From positions 67,869-97,153 of the forward strand of contig NQMI01000148.1 of assembly GCA_002270565.1 (NCBI GenBank): a stretch of 29,285 bases of DNA. Direction: 5' to 3'. Source of the stretch: Stenocarpella maydis (lineage: Eukaryota > Ascomycota > Sordariomycetes > Diaporthales > Diaporthaceae). Each line of letters begins with the position of its first letter. The first letter of the stretch is position 1. A program made the position numbers and the translations under genes. The notes under the pieces were generated by a model, which was not told the origin of the DNA, made no database searches, and saw only the letters and a list, made by a program, of their open reading frames with translations. Positions 20,701-29,285 of the stretch are shown here, in pieces.

Positions 20701-20996
20701 TTATATATTCGGCTGAGCCTATCATCAACAGCACCCACTGCCTGACGGCTCTTCTAGCTGCCAGCGCGCACCACGTCCCAGCATCACACAGCTCCGCAGC
20801 AGACCCTGACGCATCAGACCACCCTCCAACGTCTGTCATCACGACTCCTAGCGCCAAACCTGCTCAGCGTTGCACGACGACAGAGCCCCGGATACCGCGT
20901 GATCAACGCCCCCGGCGTACTTAACGACAGATAAAAGCCACGAGCCCCTCTTGGAGACGATCCTCCCCACACTAGGAACCGCAAGCACCAGTCGCA

Positions 20997-21813
20997 ATGA
21001 AGGTTATCAGCAAAGACGAGGAACAGGCCCACTACAATGAAGTCCTCAAGGGCGGCCTCATGGGCGGCTCCATTGGCCTCGGCCTTGGTCTGGCCGGCGT
21101 CCTCGGCGCCTCCCGTCGCTACGCAGCCTTCCGCAGCCTGACCCTCCCCTTCCGGACCTTCCTCGTCTCGTCGGCCGCCACCTTCGGCGCCATCACCACG
21201 GCCGAGCGCTACTCCATCTCCTTCCAGAAGGCCAAGGACCCCATGAACTTCTACAAGGACGAGACCCAGCGTGCCATCGAGGCCGCCAAGCAGTCGAGCG
21301 GCGACAAGCAGAAGCTCATGGACTGGGGCAGGGAGAACCGCTACTCCATCGTCTTCGCCTCGTGGATCGCCGCCATGGCCCTCGCCCTGACCATCGTGGG
21401 CCGCGACAAGTACCTCAGCACCTCCCAGAAGCTCGTCCAGGCCCGTGTCTACGCCCAGGGCCTCACGCTGGCCGTCCTCGTCGCCACCGCCGCCTTCGAG
21501 ACGAGCGACGCCAAGGCCGGCAAGGGCCGCTGGGAGACCGTCATGGTCGTCGACCCCAACGACCCCAAGCACGAGCACCTGATCGAGAAGAAGATCCACA
21601 AGGAGGAGTATGAGGGCCAGGACCTCTGGAAGGGTAAATTCCCGCTTCCTCAGCTTCCAAATGACCGCTGCATGACCGTCCTGCTGACCACTCAAATCAG
21701 ACATGGTTGCCGCTGAAGAGCGCCGCCTGCAGCAGAAGAAGGAGAGGAGCGCCCCGAGCGAGGCGCCGGCCCCCAAGGCTGCCGAGCCTCAACCCTCAAA
21801 AGCTGCCAGCTAA
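20997..21813 (+). CDS. rcf2: HIG1-domain mitochondrial protein, Rcf2-like respiratory supercomplex factor
   Basis: Join(20997..21633, 21701..21813), 249 aa. The intron (21634-21700) has donor GTAAAT, branch CTGAC and acceptor ATCAG. Splicing yields LWK-DMVAAEERRL and a Lys/Glu/Ala/Pro-rich tail. Hydrophobic segments lie at about 20-37 (glycine-rich), 52-68, 117-134 and 153-167. The last two form the HIG1 domain with the signature QARVYAQG (148-155). Yeast Rcf2 is of similar size (224 aa) and sits in the mitochondrial inner membrane, where it helps cytochrome c oxidase activity and supercomplex assembly. Codons are strongly C-ending, suggesting good expression. It is divergent from the Sfp1-like gene and convergent with the Kelch gene. 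The family is clear. Rcf2 rather than another HIG1 protein is inferred from the extra N-terminal membrane segments. Confidence 0.88.
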
Positions 21814-22403
21814 AAGAGAAAGCGGCGTGTAGCCGCCACGGCAACAAGCAACAAGTACTAGAACGCTGAGAACCGCTTGGGCACGGCTGTGACGGTGATG
21901 AGTTTGCAAAACGAGGCGTCAGGTGCATTGGTGGCGTCGTTTTCATTTCTGTACAGTTTTACGACAGGATGTATGGTGTTTCGGAATCGGACACAGTTTG
22001 CATGGGGGTTTAGAAATCCGGCGTCAAATGCCACTATATCGGGGGTAAAAGAATGCGACGTGGGATATTGAGCCTGGTCAAGCCCGATTTGGATCATATA
22101 TAGACAGTACATTCCTAATGAATCCTTTTCCCAAGAGGAGAAAGTATACTCCGCGCTATCACGCCCCAGCACACCCGCCCCCTACATTTTCTGAAATACA
22201 ATAGCGACTTGGCGCCGAGACACAAGTAATAGATGCTGGCGTCGCTTCTTCCTCCGGATAGGTACAGGCCCAAAAGATGGAGTGAATGGGTATCATCATC
22301 GGGCAGGAATCCAAGGGGGTAACATCCCTCCTGGACCCCGACTCGCATCACAATGAACATTGTTCAACATTCACTACGTTCGCGCTTGTTTGCACCCATC
22401 GGC
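21814..22403. other. Convergent intergenic region (3' UTRs)
   Basis: About 590 bp between two converging stop codons. No frame looks coding. It should contain the 3' UTRs and polyadenylation sites of the Rcf2-like and Kelch genes, but I see no clear boundary signal. Confidence 0.6.
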
Positions 22404-24143
22404 TTATAGCTCGATCTGGAAGTGGCTGATCTGAGAGTAATACGCATGCACCGCCATTTCAAGGATCCAGACGTCGCCAAAGACCTCTCCGCCGTCAAAG
22501 CCGCCGATCGTCAGGAGCCGGGAGTCATGCAGGACGGTGCCGTGGTAGCCCCTTCCGCTGGGCGGCAGCCCGTAGACCCTGCGCTTGTCCCAGGTCATTT
22601 GTACCAGGTTGAGCAGCAGGACATCGTTGGAGTACTCGTTGCCGTCGTGCCCGCCGATGACGAAGAGGTAGGACCCCACGATGGTCGCCGTGTGCGAGAG
22701 CCTCCGGAAGGTCCCGCTCACGGGCGCAGACTTCCACGCGTGGGTCTCGATGTCATACACCCATACGTCGTTGAAGCACTCCCCGCCGTCAGAGCCGCCA
22801 AAGATGATGAGCTTACCGTCGACGATGTTGGCGGTGTGGTAGCCGCGGGCCTTGGGCTTCGAGTCCTTGCCAGGAGTCGTGCTCCCGCCCGGCGACCTGG
22901 TCTTCGCGCTGCCGACCTCGTCCGTGGGGCTCGAGATGAGCTTCCAGCTCATCTTGGACAGGTCGCTCACGTCCAGCCTCCAGATGTCATTGAGCGCCCG
23001 CACGCCGTCGCCGCCGCCAAACACGTAGATGCCGTTCTTGTACAGGCATGCCGTGTGCGCACGTCTCTTGGAAGGGACCCGGTCGCCCAGGATCCGCGGC
23101 TTGGTCCACCTGAAGTTGACCGTATCGAGCACGTAGACCTCGTTGTAGTAGGCGGGCCCATCGCCGCCGCCGAAGATGACCAGCTTCTTTCCCACGGCGG
23201 TGCAGGTCATGGCGCGCAGCGGGACGGGGATGTCGCCTGATACGTATGGTTGTGACCAGTGGAAGGCGTCAGCATCAAGGACATAGAGGTCGTTGAAGCA
23301 GGCGCGGCTGTCGCAGCCTCCAAAGACGTAGATGTTGCTGCCGATGATTGTCGTGGTGTGAGCCCTCAGGGCCGGGTGAGGACGCCCCGACACGGGCGCG
23401 CGTGACCAGTACATGCCCGAGCTGGGAGCCGGGGCGACGTGGATGGAGTTTGTGGGGGAGGCGAGGGGTGGGAAGGGCTTGTAGGCGGCGGCGACGGCGG
23501 CGGAGTATTTCGAGGTGGCTGTTGCTGAGGCGCGGTGTGTATTGGATGAGCGTGTGGTGCCGTTTGTGGCCGAGCGTGTGTCTGTGGTGGATGCGGAGGG
23601 TGCCGGCTTGCCTGCTATGGCTGAGGTAGATCGAAGGGCAGCAGGGCGGGCCCCAATGGCGACTGCATCGTCCCTCGACTCTGGCCTTCCATCTGGCCTT
23701 CCATCTGGCCTTTGTTCACCGTTCTCGCGCGGCCTGTTGGCGGCCGAGAAGGCGGCGGCGGCGTTATTTCGTATGCTGACGGGGGGCGGCCCGGCGGGGG
23801 AGGCGTTCGGAGCGGGAGCAGCAGACTGGGCCCTCTGCCTTATGGAGAGGTCGGAGGTTGAGGGCTTGCGCCTGGACACCTGGCTCTTGGAGGAGAGGTG
23901 GCCCGGCGTATGGCTGCGTGGCACAGGAGGGGCACGGTCCGGGGCCGAGGCCGGGTCTTGGTAACCGTCGTACCTTGGGAGGGGGGTCGGGACGTCTGCT
24001 CGCTCCGAAGAGGGGGAAGAGGAGGAGGAGGGCGAGGGGCCGGAGGAGGAGGCGGTGGCGGAGATCTTTTGGGAGCGCACGATCTTTGACCTCAGAGGCG
24101 ATGTCTGCTTGTCTTCTTTGGGTCTGGCTGTTTGATCAGCCAT
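22404..24143 (-). CDS. Kelch-repeat beta-propeller protein
   Basis: Intronless, 579 aa. Residues 1-240 are disordered, rich in Ser, Pro, Ala and Arg, with a short duplication (RPDGRPDGRPES, 149-156). Residues about 255-565 hold six Kelch repeats, each with an R..H/hydrophobic start, a strand ending in FGG or IGG and a W near the end: FGGCDSRACFNDLYVLD, FGGGDGPAYYNEVYVLD, FGGGDGVRALNDIWRLD (followed by a ~25-residue Ser/Thr/Gly loop at 405-430), FGGSDGGECFNDVWVYD, IGGHDGNEYSNDVLLLN and IGGFDGGEVFGDVWILE. Six repeats suffice for one propeller, generally a protein-binding platform. No BTB, F-box, Rab-binding or coiled-coil partner domain is visible. Fungal relatives include cell-polarity proteins such as Tea1 and Ral2, but I cannot assign it to one. 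The ATG at 24143 is the first in a frame open to the stop. It is divergent from the Dus3 gene. Confidence 0.85.
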   Translation of the reverse strand: MADQTARPKEDKQTSPLRSKIVRSQKISATASSSGPSPSSSSSPSSERADVPTPLPRYDGYQDPASAPDRAPPVPRSHTPGHLSSKSQVSRRKPSTSDLSIRQRAQSAAPAPNASPAGPPPVSIRNNAAAAFSAANRPRENGEQRPDGRPDGRPESRDDAVAIGARPAALRSTSAIAGKPAPSASTTDTRSATNGTTRSSNTHRASATATSKYSAAVAAAYKPFPPLASPTNSIHVAPAPSSGMYWSRAPVSGRPHPALRAHTTTIIGSNIYVFGGCDSRACFNDLYVLDADAFHWSQPYVSGDIPVPLRAMTCTAVGKKLVIFGGGDGPAYYNEVYVLDTVNFRWTKPRILGDRVPSKRRAHTACLYKNGIYVFGGGDGVRALNDIWRLDVSDLSKMSWKLISSPTDEVGSAKTRSPGGSTTPGKDSKPKARGYHTANIVDGKLIIFGGSDGGECFNDVWVYDIETHAWKSAPVSGTFRRLSHTATIVGSYLFVIGGHDGNEYSNDVLLLNLVQMTWDKRRVYGLPPSGRGYHGTVLHDSRLLTIGGFDGGEVFGDVWILEMAVHAYYSQISHFQIEL

Positions 24144-25210
24144 GGTTGAGGAAGGAAGGGCCTCAGTCGATCATGTCACGGAAGCTATGGCTATGGATGG
24201 CTATGGCGAGACAGGGGTTCAGACTGAGGGTGAGGGCGAAGGGGATGTTATGCTATCGCCGTGCGTGGGCGCCGTGGGCGTCGTGGTGGTTGTGGTGGTG
24301 GTTGATATTCGGGATTGCTATGGAGGAATGTCGGAGGGAGGACTCTGGGATGGGGGAAGGGGTATGACCCAAGATTCATGCACGCTTCCTCTTTGGTTGC
24401 ATGCATGCACTATGTAGGGCCACGGGTTGGGCTGGATTGGGGTGGTTGAGGCCCTGGGATGGGGTTGCATGGGCCCACAGTTGGTCAAATCAGCACTCTA
24501 ATTTCTGCCAGTGGTCTAGAAGTCTTAGCGTGCCTGGATTGGCCGTCTCTGCCCCTGACAGATGGGTTGCCTGTGTCTGGTCTTTGTCTCCTCAATGGTG
24601 GACGGTCTTGGTCACACTGTTGATGCGCTCATCGACGGTTCGGAGCTGAAACCCAATGCCAGAGCTTTAACTGACAGACCTTAGCAGCCAGCCCTAACGC
24701 CACCTATCGCACGGTATGGAGGTACCACGGACGAACACTACTACCGAGCACACTTACACTATCAGTAAACTGCCTACACCACGACTGTGTACTGCTTGGC
24801 AGAACATGCCCGAACACTCTGGCAATTCAATGTCAGAGGGAATTGCCTAGCTGACACCGTATCGTCCGTCCAGCCGTAAATTTTTATGCAGGTTGAGCCC
24901 CACCCTCCCTGCAGGGGCCCGTCTTTTCTACCTAGTGTACTGTAGTGCACTGTTTGACTGCCAAGTGCTCTACTGTGTAGTGCAAAAAGCTGCCGTCATT
25001 GACGGCAGGCAATACTTCAGTGAAAACTTCCTGTGGGTAAAACAGTTGAGATAACACTGCCGCACAGCAACCCCTCCCCCCCCCCCATTCACCGGAAGCA
25101 AAACGATTTTTTTGGGAAAAAAAAAAAAAAAACCTTAGCCACACAATCTGCAGGCACTACTCGTGAGTACTTATATACCTCGGTCTACAAACTCACCTCC
25201 CGGAACCACA
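24144..25210. promoter_or_regulatory. Divergent promoter region of the Kelch and Dus3 genes
   Basis: About 1.07 kb between two divergent ATGs. It contains a GGT/GTG-rich tract (24275-24303), a GCATGCATGC stretch near 24399-24408, TGTAGTGCACTG-type motifs (24932-24990), a C run (25076-25086) and an A run (about 25116-25132). TTATATACCT at 25171 lies about 40 bp before the Dus3 ATG. No coding frame is supported. Regulatory function is inferred from position only. Confidence 0.45.
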
Positions 25211-27513
25211 ATGGAGGCAAATGGCAACGGCACCGAGGCCGACAATGAGAAGAAGCGATTTTTCGAACGCCCAGACGAGGAACCTGCCACTAAGAGAGCA
25301 AAGGTCGAGAATGGGACTGTCGATTCAAGGAACGATGATGATCTCCCTGAGACCGAACTCAAGCCTGTGCCAAAGGGAACCGCCCCGGTGAAACAAGAGT
25401 AGGCAAAACTGACCGTTTCATGCATTCAGTAAATGAGCCTAGCTGATCATGCTCATAGGTATCTCATCAAGGTGCCAAGTCGGGTCCATGAGACAGAGGA
25501 CGAGGTCCCGCTCAAGGCCGCTGGTGACGACGATGCTGCCGAGCACAGAGGCCTTGACGCCAGAGACCAAGGCGACAGGGGCAGGGGCAAGGGCAAGAAG
25601 CAACGCGGTGTCAACACCGAGAGGCAATTTGGCTTCTCCAAAGATGCTCTTGAGATATGCCAGACGCGGACTCATAGCAATGAGTTCTCCCCGAAGGAGT
25701 GTAAGCATGGCGACCGTTGCAACCGCCTACACGATCTGCGCAAGTATCTCGCAGGCGGCAGGCGACCAGACCTCCAGGTTCTTGGCGGCAAGTGCCCCGT
25801 CTGGGAGAAGACGGGGGAGTGCCACATGGGCTGGAAGTGCCTCTTCGTCAAGTCACACATGACCGAGACTACCCACGACGATGGCAGGAGAGAGCTGTGC
25901 CTCGTGAGAGACCCGAGTCGATGCCCGTCCGAGATCCAGGCAGGCGACGATGGATTCGCCGACGGCTTTGCCGGCATCGTGAATAATGTACCGACAGCCA
26001 AGAAGATCGAGCTTGGTAGGAAGAAGAAAGACTTCTCCAAATCCGACCAAGTGATCCAGTGGCAGGAAGAAGACACCAGACTGGCTCGGAGGATCTTCAA
26101 CTCGAAGAAGGATGATGGGGCCCCGAGAACGCAACATGACAAGACGCAAGAGTATCGGGCTGCCTTCGTCGACCCACCTTTCAAGCCATCTGAGAAGAGA
26201 AGGGTTTACTTCGGTCGCGAGACACCGGTTTTGGCACCGCTCACTACCCAGGGCAACCTGCCATTCCGTCGCCTTTGTGTCGAACTCGGGGCTGGAGCAA
26301 CGTACTCAGAGATGGCTGTCGGTATGCACGTCCTGCAGGGCCAACGTTCCGAATGGGCACTCCTCAAGGCCCACGAGACCGAGACAACGCCTCCTCGTTT
26401 TGAGAACCCCGGCTCCGCGCCACCCGGGTACGACAACGCTCGTGACCTCAAGTTTGGGGCCCAGATCGCCGCCAACGCGCCCTGGATCGCCATCAAGACC
26501 ACCCAGGCATTGTCCGAGTACCTTCCTCGCCTTCGCCTGATAGACCTGAACTGCGGTTGCCCAATCGACAAGGTCTACAAGGAAGGTGCGGGCTCTGCAT
26601 TACTCGACATGCCATCCAAGCTAGAGCGCATGGTACGCGGCATGAATGCCGTTTCGGGAGAGGTACCAATCACAACAAAACTGCGGCTGGGAGTCAAGAA
26701 CGACAAGCCTACGGCCAAGAAGACCATTGAGCGGTTGGGATTTGGAGCGACAGAAACAAGCGATGTTCTCGGTGCCCCAGGCTGCGCTGCCATCACGCTT
26801 CACGGCCGCTCCCGTCAGCAGCGGTACCGTTCAGCCGCCGATTGGAGCTACATAGCCGAGTGCGGTGCAATGATCCAGTCCTACCGAGACAAGAAAGACG
26901 AGCTGACTGATACCGTACGGGAGCCTGACCCCAGCACACTGCCCAATGGTGGGCGGATGTATTTCCTCGGGAACGGTGACTGCTACTCTCATGTTGATTA
27001 CTACAACGACATAAAAAATGCACGCGTTGACACGGTCATGATAGCTCGTGGCGCCCTCATCAAACCATGGATCTTCGAAGAGATCGAGAAGGGCCAGTAC
27101 CTGGACAAGTCGTCGACGGAGCGCCTTGGCTACGTCGAAAAATTTGCCCGCTACGGCCTTGAAGCATGGGGCTCCGACGAGATTGGTGTGAGCACCACAA
27201 GGAAGTTTCTTTTGGAGTATCTGAGCTTCACCCACCGGTATATCCCTGTTGGACTCTTGGAGCATCTCCCTCCCAGAATCAATGATCGCCCGCCAGCCTA
27301 CCGGGGACGTGACGATATGGAGACTTTGCTAGCGAGTGATAACTATAAGGACTGGGTGAAGATCAGGTGAGTTGAAACTAATTACAAGATTCTTGTTTGG
27401 TGATGATGTAAGCTGACCTCAATAGCGAAATGTTCCTCGGCCCGGTGCCCCAGGGCTTCAAATTCGAACCAAAGCACAAGTCTCACGCGTATGAAGTCGA
27501 GGCTCAAGGATAA
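25211..27513 (+). CDS. dus3: tRNA-dihydrouridine(47) synthase [NAD(P)+], Dus3
   Basis: Join(25211..25398, 25459..27366, 27426..27513), 727 aa. Intron 1 (25399-25458) joins VKQ to EYLIKVPS. Intron 2 (27367-27425, GTGAGT to AATAG) joins DWVKI to [20 protein letters not shown], the family's usual C-terminus. Residues 1-115 are charged, with a Gly/Lys/Arg-rich stretch ([11 protein letters not shown]). Two CCCH fingers follow: Cys130/144/150-His154 and Cys175/184/190-His196. The TIM-barrel flavin domain begins near 315 ([18 protein letters not shown]). [16 protein letters not shown] holds the catalytic Cys430. [21 protein letters not shown] (His511), FLGNGDCYS and [13 protein letters not shown] are FMN/RNA-site motifs. 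The enzyme reduces U47 in the variable loop of cytosolic tRNAs using NADPH, and yeast and human homologues also modify some mRNAs. All key motifs are intact. ATG 25211 gives a normal N-terminus. Confidence 0.93.
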
Positions 27514-28127
27514 TTTCAAGACCGTACAATGAAGCGGAGACTCTGAGGCTGTCGCGAAGCCCCAGTGCATGGAGTCGATCGAGATGCGCAAGGGGAGCTC
27601 GAGCGGCTCATTACTCCAACACGAGACAGTCAAGGAAAAGAACATCACATCCCGATGCCGTGTTCATTTTGGAGCATTTCAGAACCAGAAAATTTCATAT
27701 GCACATGCATGAGGAGAACCATCAGAGCATACAGATCTAGCACTACCACGCAATAGTCTTGGAATGAAGGATATTGAGAGCCTTGTTCATCGCCACGTTG
27801 GATACGTCAACGATGCCGACATATCCGCCCGCGATCTCCAGTGGCCACCCAAGACCGCGGGGGTTCCGACACGACACTATTGATCGAGCACACTGTTTCT
27901 CCCATGGAGTCCTGTCCTTGGGGGAGGAATAAGGCGAGGACACATACATTTGTATAGAGGCTTTGTGCGCGCGGAGGGGGCGGGCGACATTCTGGATACC
28001 CTGCAATGGCAGCAACAAATTCAAACGAATCTGCTATCATCTGTGCACAGAGACTCTGACACATGACCGTGCAAGAGGCTCGAGCTGACTATGCAAGAGT
28101 TTCCCGTTAATGTGCAGTTTCTATTGA
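27514..28127. other. Intergenic region downstream of Dus3, no gene recognised
   Basis: No convincing gene. A minus-strand frame at 27743-28024 ends with a plausible stretch (GWPLEIAGGYVGIVDVSNVA) but has no domain match I know and no clear splice partner. The first part should hold the Dus3 3' UTR. Confidence 0.4.
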
Positions 28128-28499
28128 AGGACCGTTACTTGGACTGTGCCACGGTCTCCAAGCTTTGAGGTTGCTGGCGATAACGCATTCCACCTGAGCG
28201 ATGGAGAGGATGACGGCATCGTACAGGGTGAAAGACGAAGCCCTCGTTGAACCATCATTCCTGCCAGGAGGCAGTCCCTCACAGGGTCGGCAGGCACATC
28301 GCACTCACAGGACCTCGGGCAAAATTCTTCTGCCGGGGCCCCGGAGTCTGAATACGAGGTGATCCCCGGGGACGCGGGCGTCTCGGTCGGTAACTTTACC
28401 AGCGCAGGTCAAGAGAAACACTTGATCAGCCCTGGCCTTGATATGAGCGACCCTGCCTCTGAAGTGGAATCCGTAAGAGATGATAAGTTGGAGTGGTGA
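28128..28499 (+). pseudogene. Broken coding-like fragment, function unknown
   Basis: One plus-strand frame is open from 28128 to 28499 except for a single TGA at 28248-28250. It encodes an acidic, Ser/Gly-rich segment: FEVAGDNAFHLSDGEDD before the stop, and QNSSAGAPESEYEVIPGDAG then SPGLDMSDPASEVESVRDD after it, ending KLEW and TGA. The amino-acid use looks protein-like rather than random. No ATG start or domain is seen. It lies about 130 bp before the right AT-rich block, so it may be the 3' end of a gene truncated by repeat insertion. Alternatively it is a chance frame. Confidence 0.35.
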
Positions 28500-28640
28500 G
28501 CCTGGATATAGAATGTGTAGTCTGTAACAATTCTCAGCGCTCCCTCTATATAAGCCCTAGACCAAGCCCCATAGGCCCTCGAAGCGTGGCCCTTGTGTGG
28601 GCCAAGAAGACAGACCCTTCTCCTAGAGGAAGACTACTGT
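28500..28640 (+). other. Transition sequence with TATA-like motif and hairpin
   Basis: CTCTATATAAGCCCTAGACC (about 28543-28562) is followed by a 6-bp stem hairpin TGGCCC-TTGTGT-GGGCCA (28587-28604). This layout is seen in LTR promoters and leaders, so this may be the little-mutated edge of another retroelement whose remainder is the AT-rich block. The assignment is tentative. Confidence 0.3.
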
Positions 28641-29285
28641 AAAGAACTTTTTATTTTAATTTTAAAAAAGGAGACTAATTTTAAATTCTTTATTAAATTA
28701 ATAAATTATAGATATAAGCTAAGACTAGGTGCAGTGTTAGCCCTGTGGGCGCCCGTGTGTCCCCTATTAATAAGGCTAGTTTTCTCCTTTATTCTTTTCA
28801 TTCTTAATATAAATCTTAAGTTCTTATATTCTAAAGTATGAATAATATCCCAATATATAATTTTTTATTTATATATATATAAACTAATTATATTCTTTAA
28901 GTTTCTTTTCTTAATCAAAATAAATAATAATTACTCTTAATAAATTAAAATAATTAATTTTTAATATATACTTTTAGCAATAACTATTTAATTACTAGTT
29001 TTACTAGTATTAAAATATAAACAACTAACTCATATTATAAGTCTTAATTTTAAGCTATAATAGTTTATATTAACATGATTAAAAAACTCATTTAATGTTT
29101 CTAAAAACTATATATAAATAAATTTATTATATAATTTAAAGCACTTATAAATATCTTATATTATATAACTATAATTAACGTTATAATAATAACTTTAAAG
29201 TAAATTTTATTTATTAATTAGTTTAATATTAATAAGAATTATATATAAATACATTTATTATATAATATTAAATATAGTATAATTT
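28641..29285. repeat. Right AT-rich RIP-type block
   Basis: The composition switches abruptly to mostly A/T with abundant TpA, like the left block. A less mutated island at about 28730-28770 (GTGGGCGCCCGTGTGTCCCC) survives. No coding relic is recognised. The block continues beyond the window. Confidence 0.8.

Larger units (their letters stand above)
14592..20996. other. 6.4-kb divergent intergenic region, rich in simple repeats
   Basis: It lies between the divergent Sfp1-like and Rcf2-like genes. No frame on either strand has recognisable domains, despite several open stretches of 100-276 codons whose composition follows local repeats. It holds a G run (14694-14702), GA/GT-rich tracts (15100-15160), CA repeats (15448-15462), GGAGC repeats (15549-15573), a 10-bp array (16647-16738), GCCACT repeats (17686-17715) and GGCTGGCT repeats (19346-19380). 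A TATA-like TTATATATTC at 20701 is about 295 bp before the Rcf2-like ATG. Long upstream regions are common for fungal regulatory genes, and long UTRs or non-coding RNAs could lie here. Confidence 0.5.

Noticed and set aside
20814..21776. Minus-strand frame of 320 codons over the Rcf2-like gene
   Set aside because: Antisense shadow of a GC-rich, strongly codon-biased exon. Leu/Gly/Val-rich with no family resemblance.
27743..28024. Minus-strand 93-codon frame ending with a plausible protein-like stretch
   Set aside because: No start context, no recognised domain and no convincing upstream exon. Left as unassigned intergenic sequence.

Overview
The window looks like nuclear DNA of a filamentous ascomycete (Pezizomycotina, probably a Sordariomycete). 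The genes have short 60-197 bp introns with GTRAGT-type donors and CTRAC/CTGAY-type branch sites, the gene set is typically fungal, and the window is bipartite. GC-balanced gene-bearing DNA (about 6.0-28.6 kb) is flanked by extremely AT-rich, TpA-rich blocks (1-5.8 kb and 28.63 kb to the end) whose transposon relics carry C-to-T and G-to-A changes expected from repeat-induced point mutation (RIP). I cannot name the species.

Left block (1-6.0 kb): a plus-strand Ty3/Gypsy chromovirus tail (integrase C-terminus, chromodomain, polypurine tract, 3' LTR to about 2083) faces a minus-strand relic of the same LTR family (5' LTR 4751-5213, then Gag with a zinc knuckle whose four ligands are all now tyrosine). 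The minus-strand Gag region is interrupted by a 334-bp inverted repeat (3705-4484) with an LTR-like promoter motif and one N at the loop edge. An 8-bp satellite and a degenerate 23-bp minisatellite follow.

Gene region: (a) a small secreted two-cysteine protein gene (minus, 6471-6941, one intron) beside the repeat block; (b) a gene-poor stretch with a decayed transporter-like relic; (c) a three-exon Sfp1-type C2H2 transcription factor (minus, 11531-14591, 933 aa), followed after one TGA by an in-frame 110-codon stretch encoding an acidic linker and two more C2H2 fingers; (d) a 6.4-kb intergenic region rich in simple repeats; (e) a mitochondrial HIG1-domain Rcf2-like gene (plus, 20997-21813, 249 aa); (f) a convergent intronless six-Kelch-repeat gene (minus, 22404-24143, 579 aa); (g) a divergent three-exon DUS3 tRNA-dihydrouridine(47) synthase gene (plus, 25211-27513, 727 aa); (h) a broken coding-like stretch (28128-28499) just before the right AT-rich block.

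The genes are not an operon or an obvious cluster. The housekeeping-type genes cover growth/ribosome-biogenesis transcription (Sfp1), respiratory supercomplexes (Rcf2) and tRNA modification (Dus3). The most unusual observations are the in-frame finger module after the Sfp1 stop and the nested inverted retroelement architecture. I found no clear evidence of a wholly new system.
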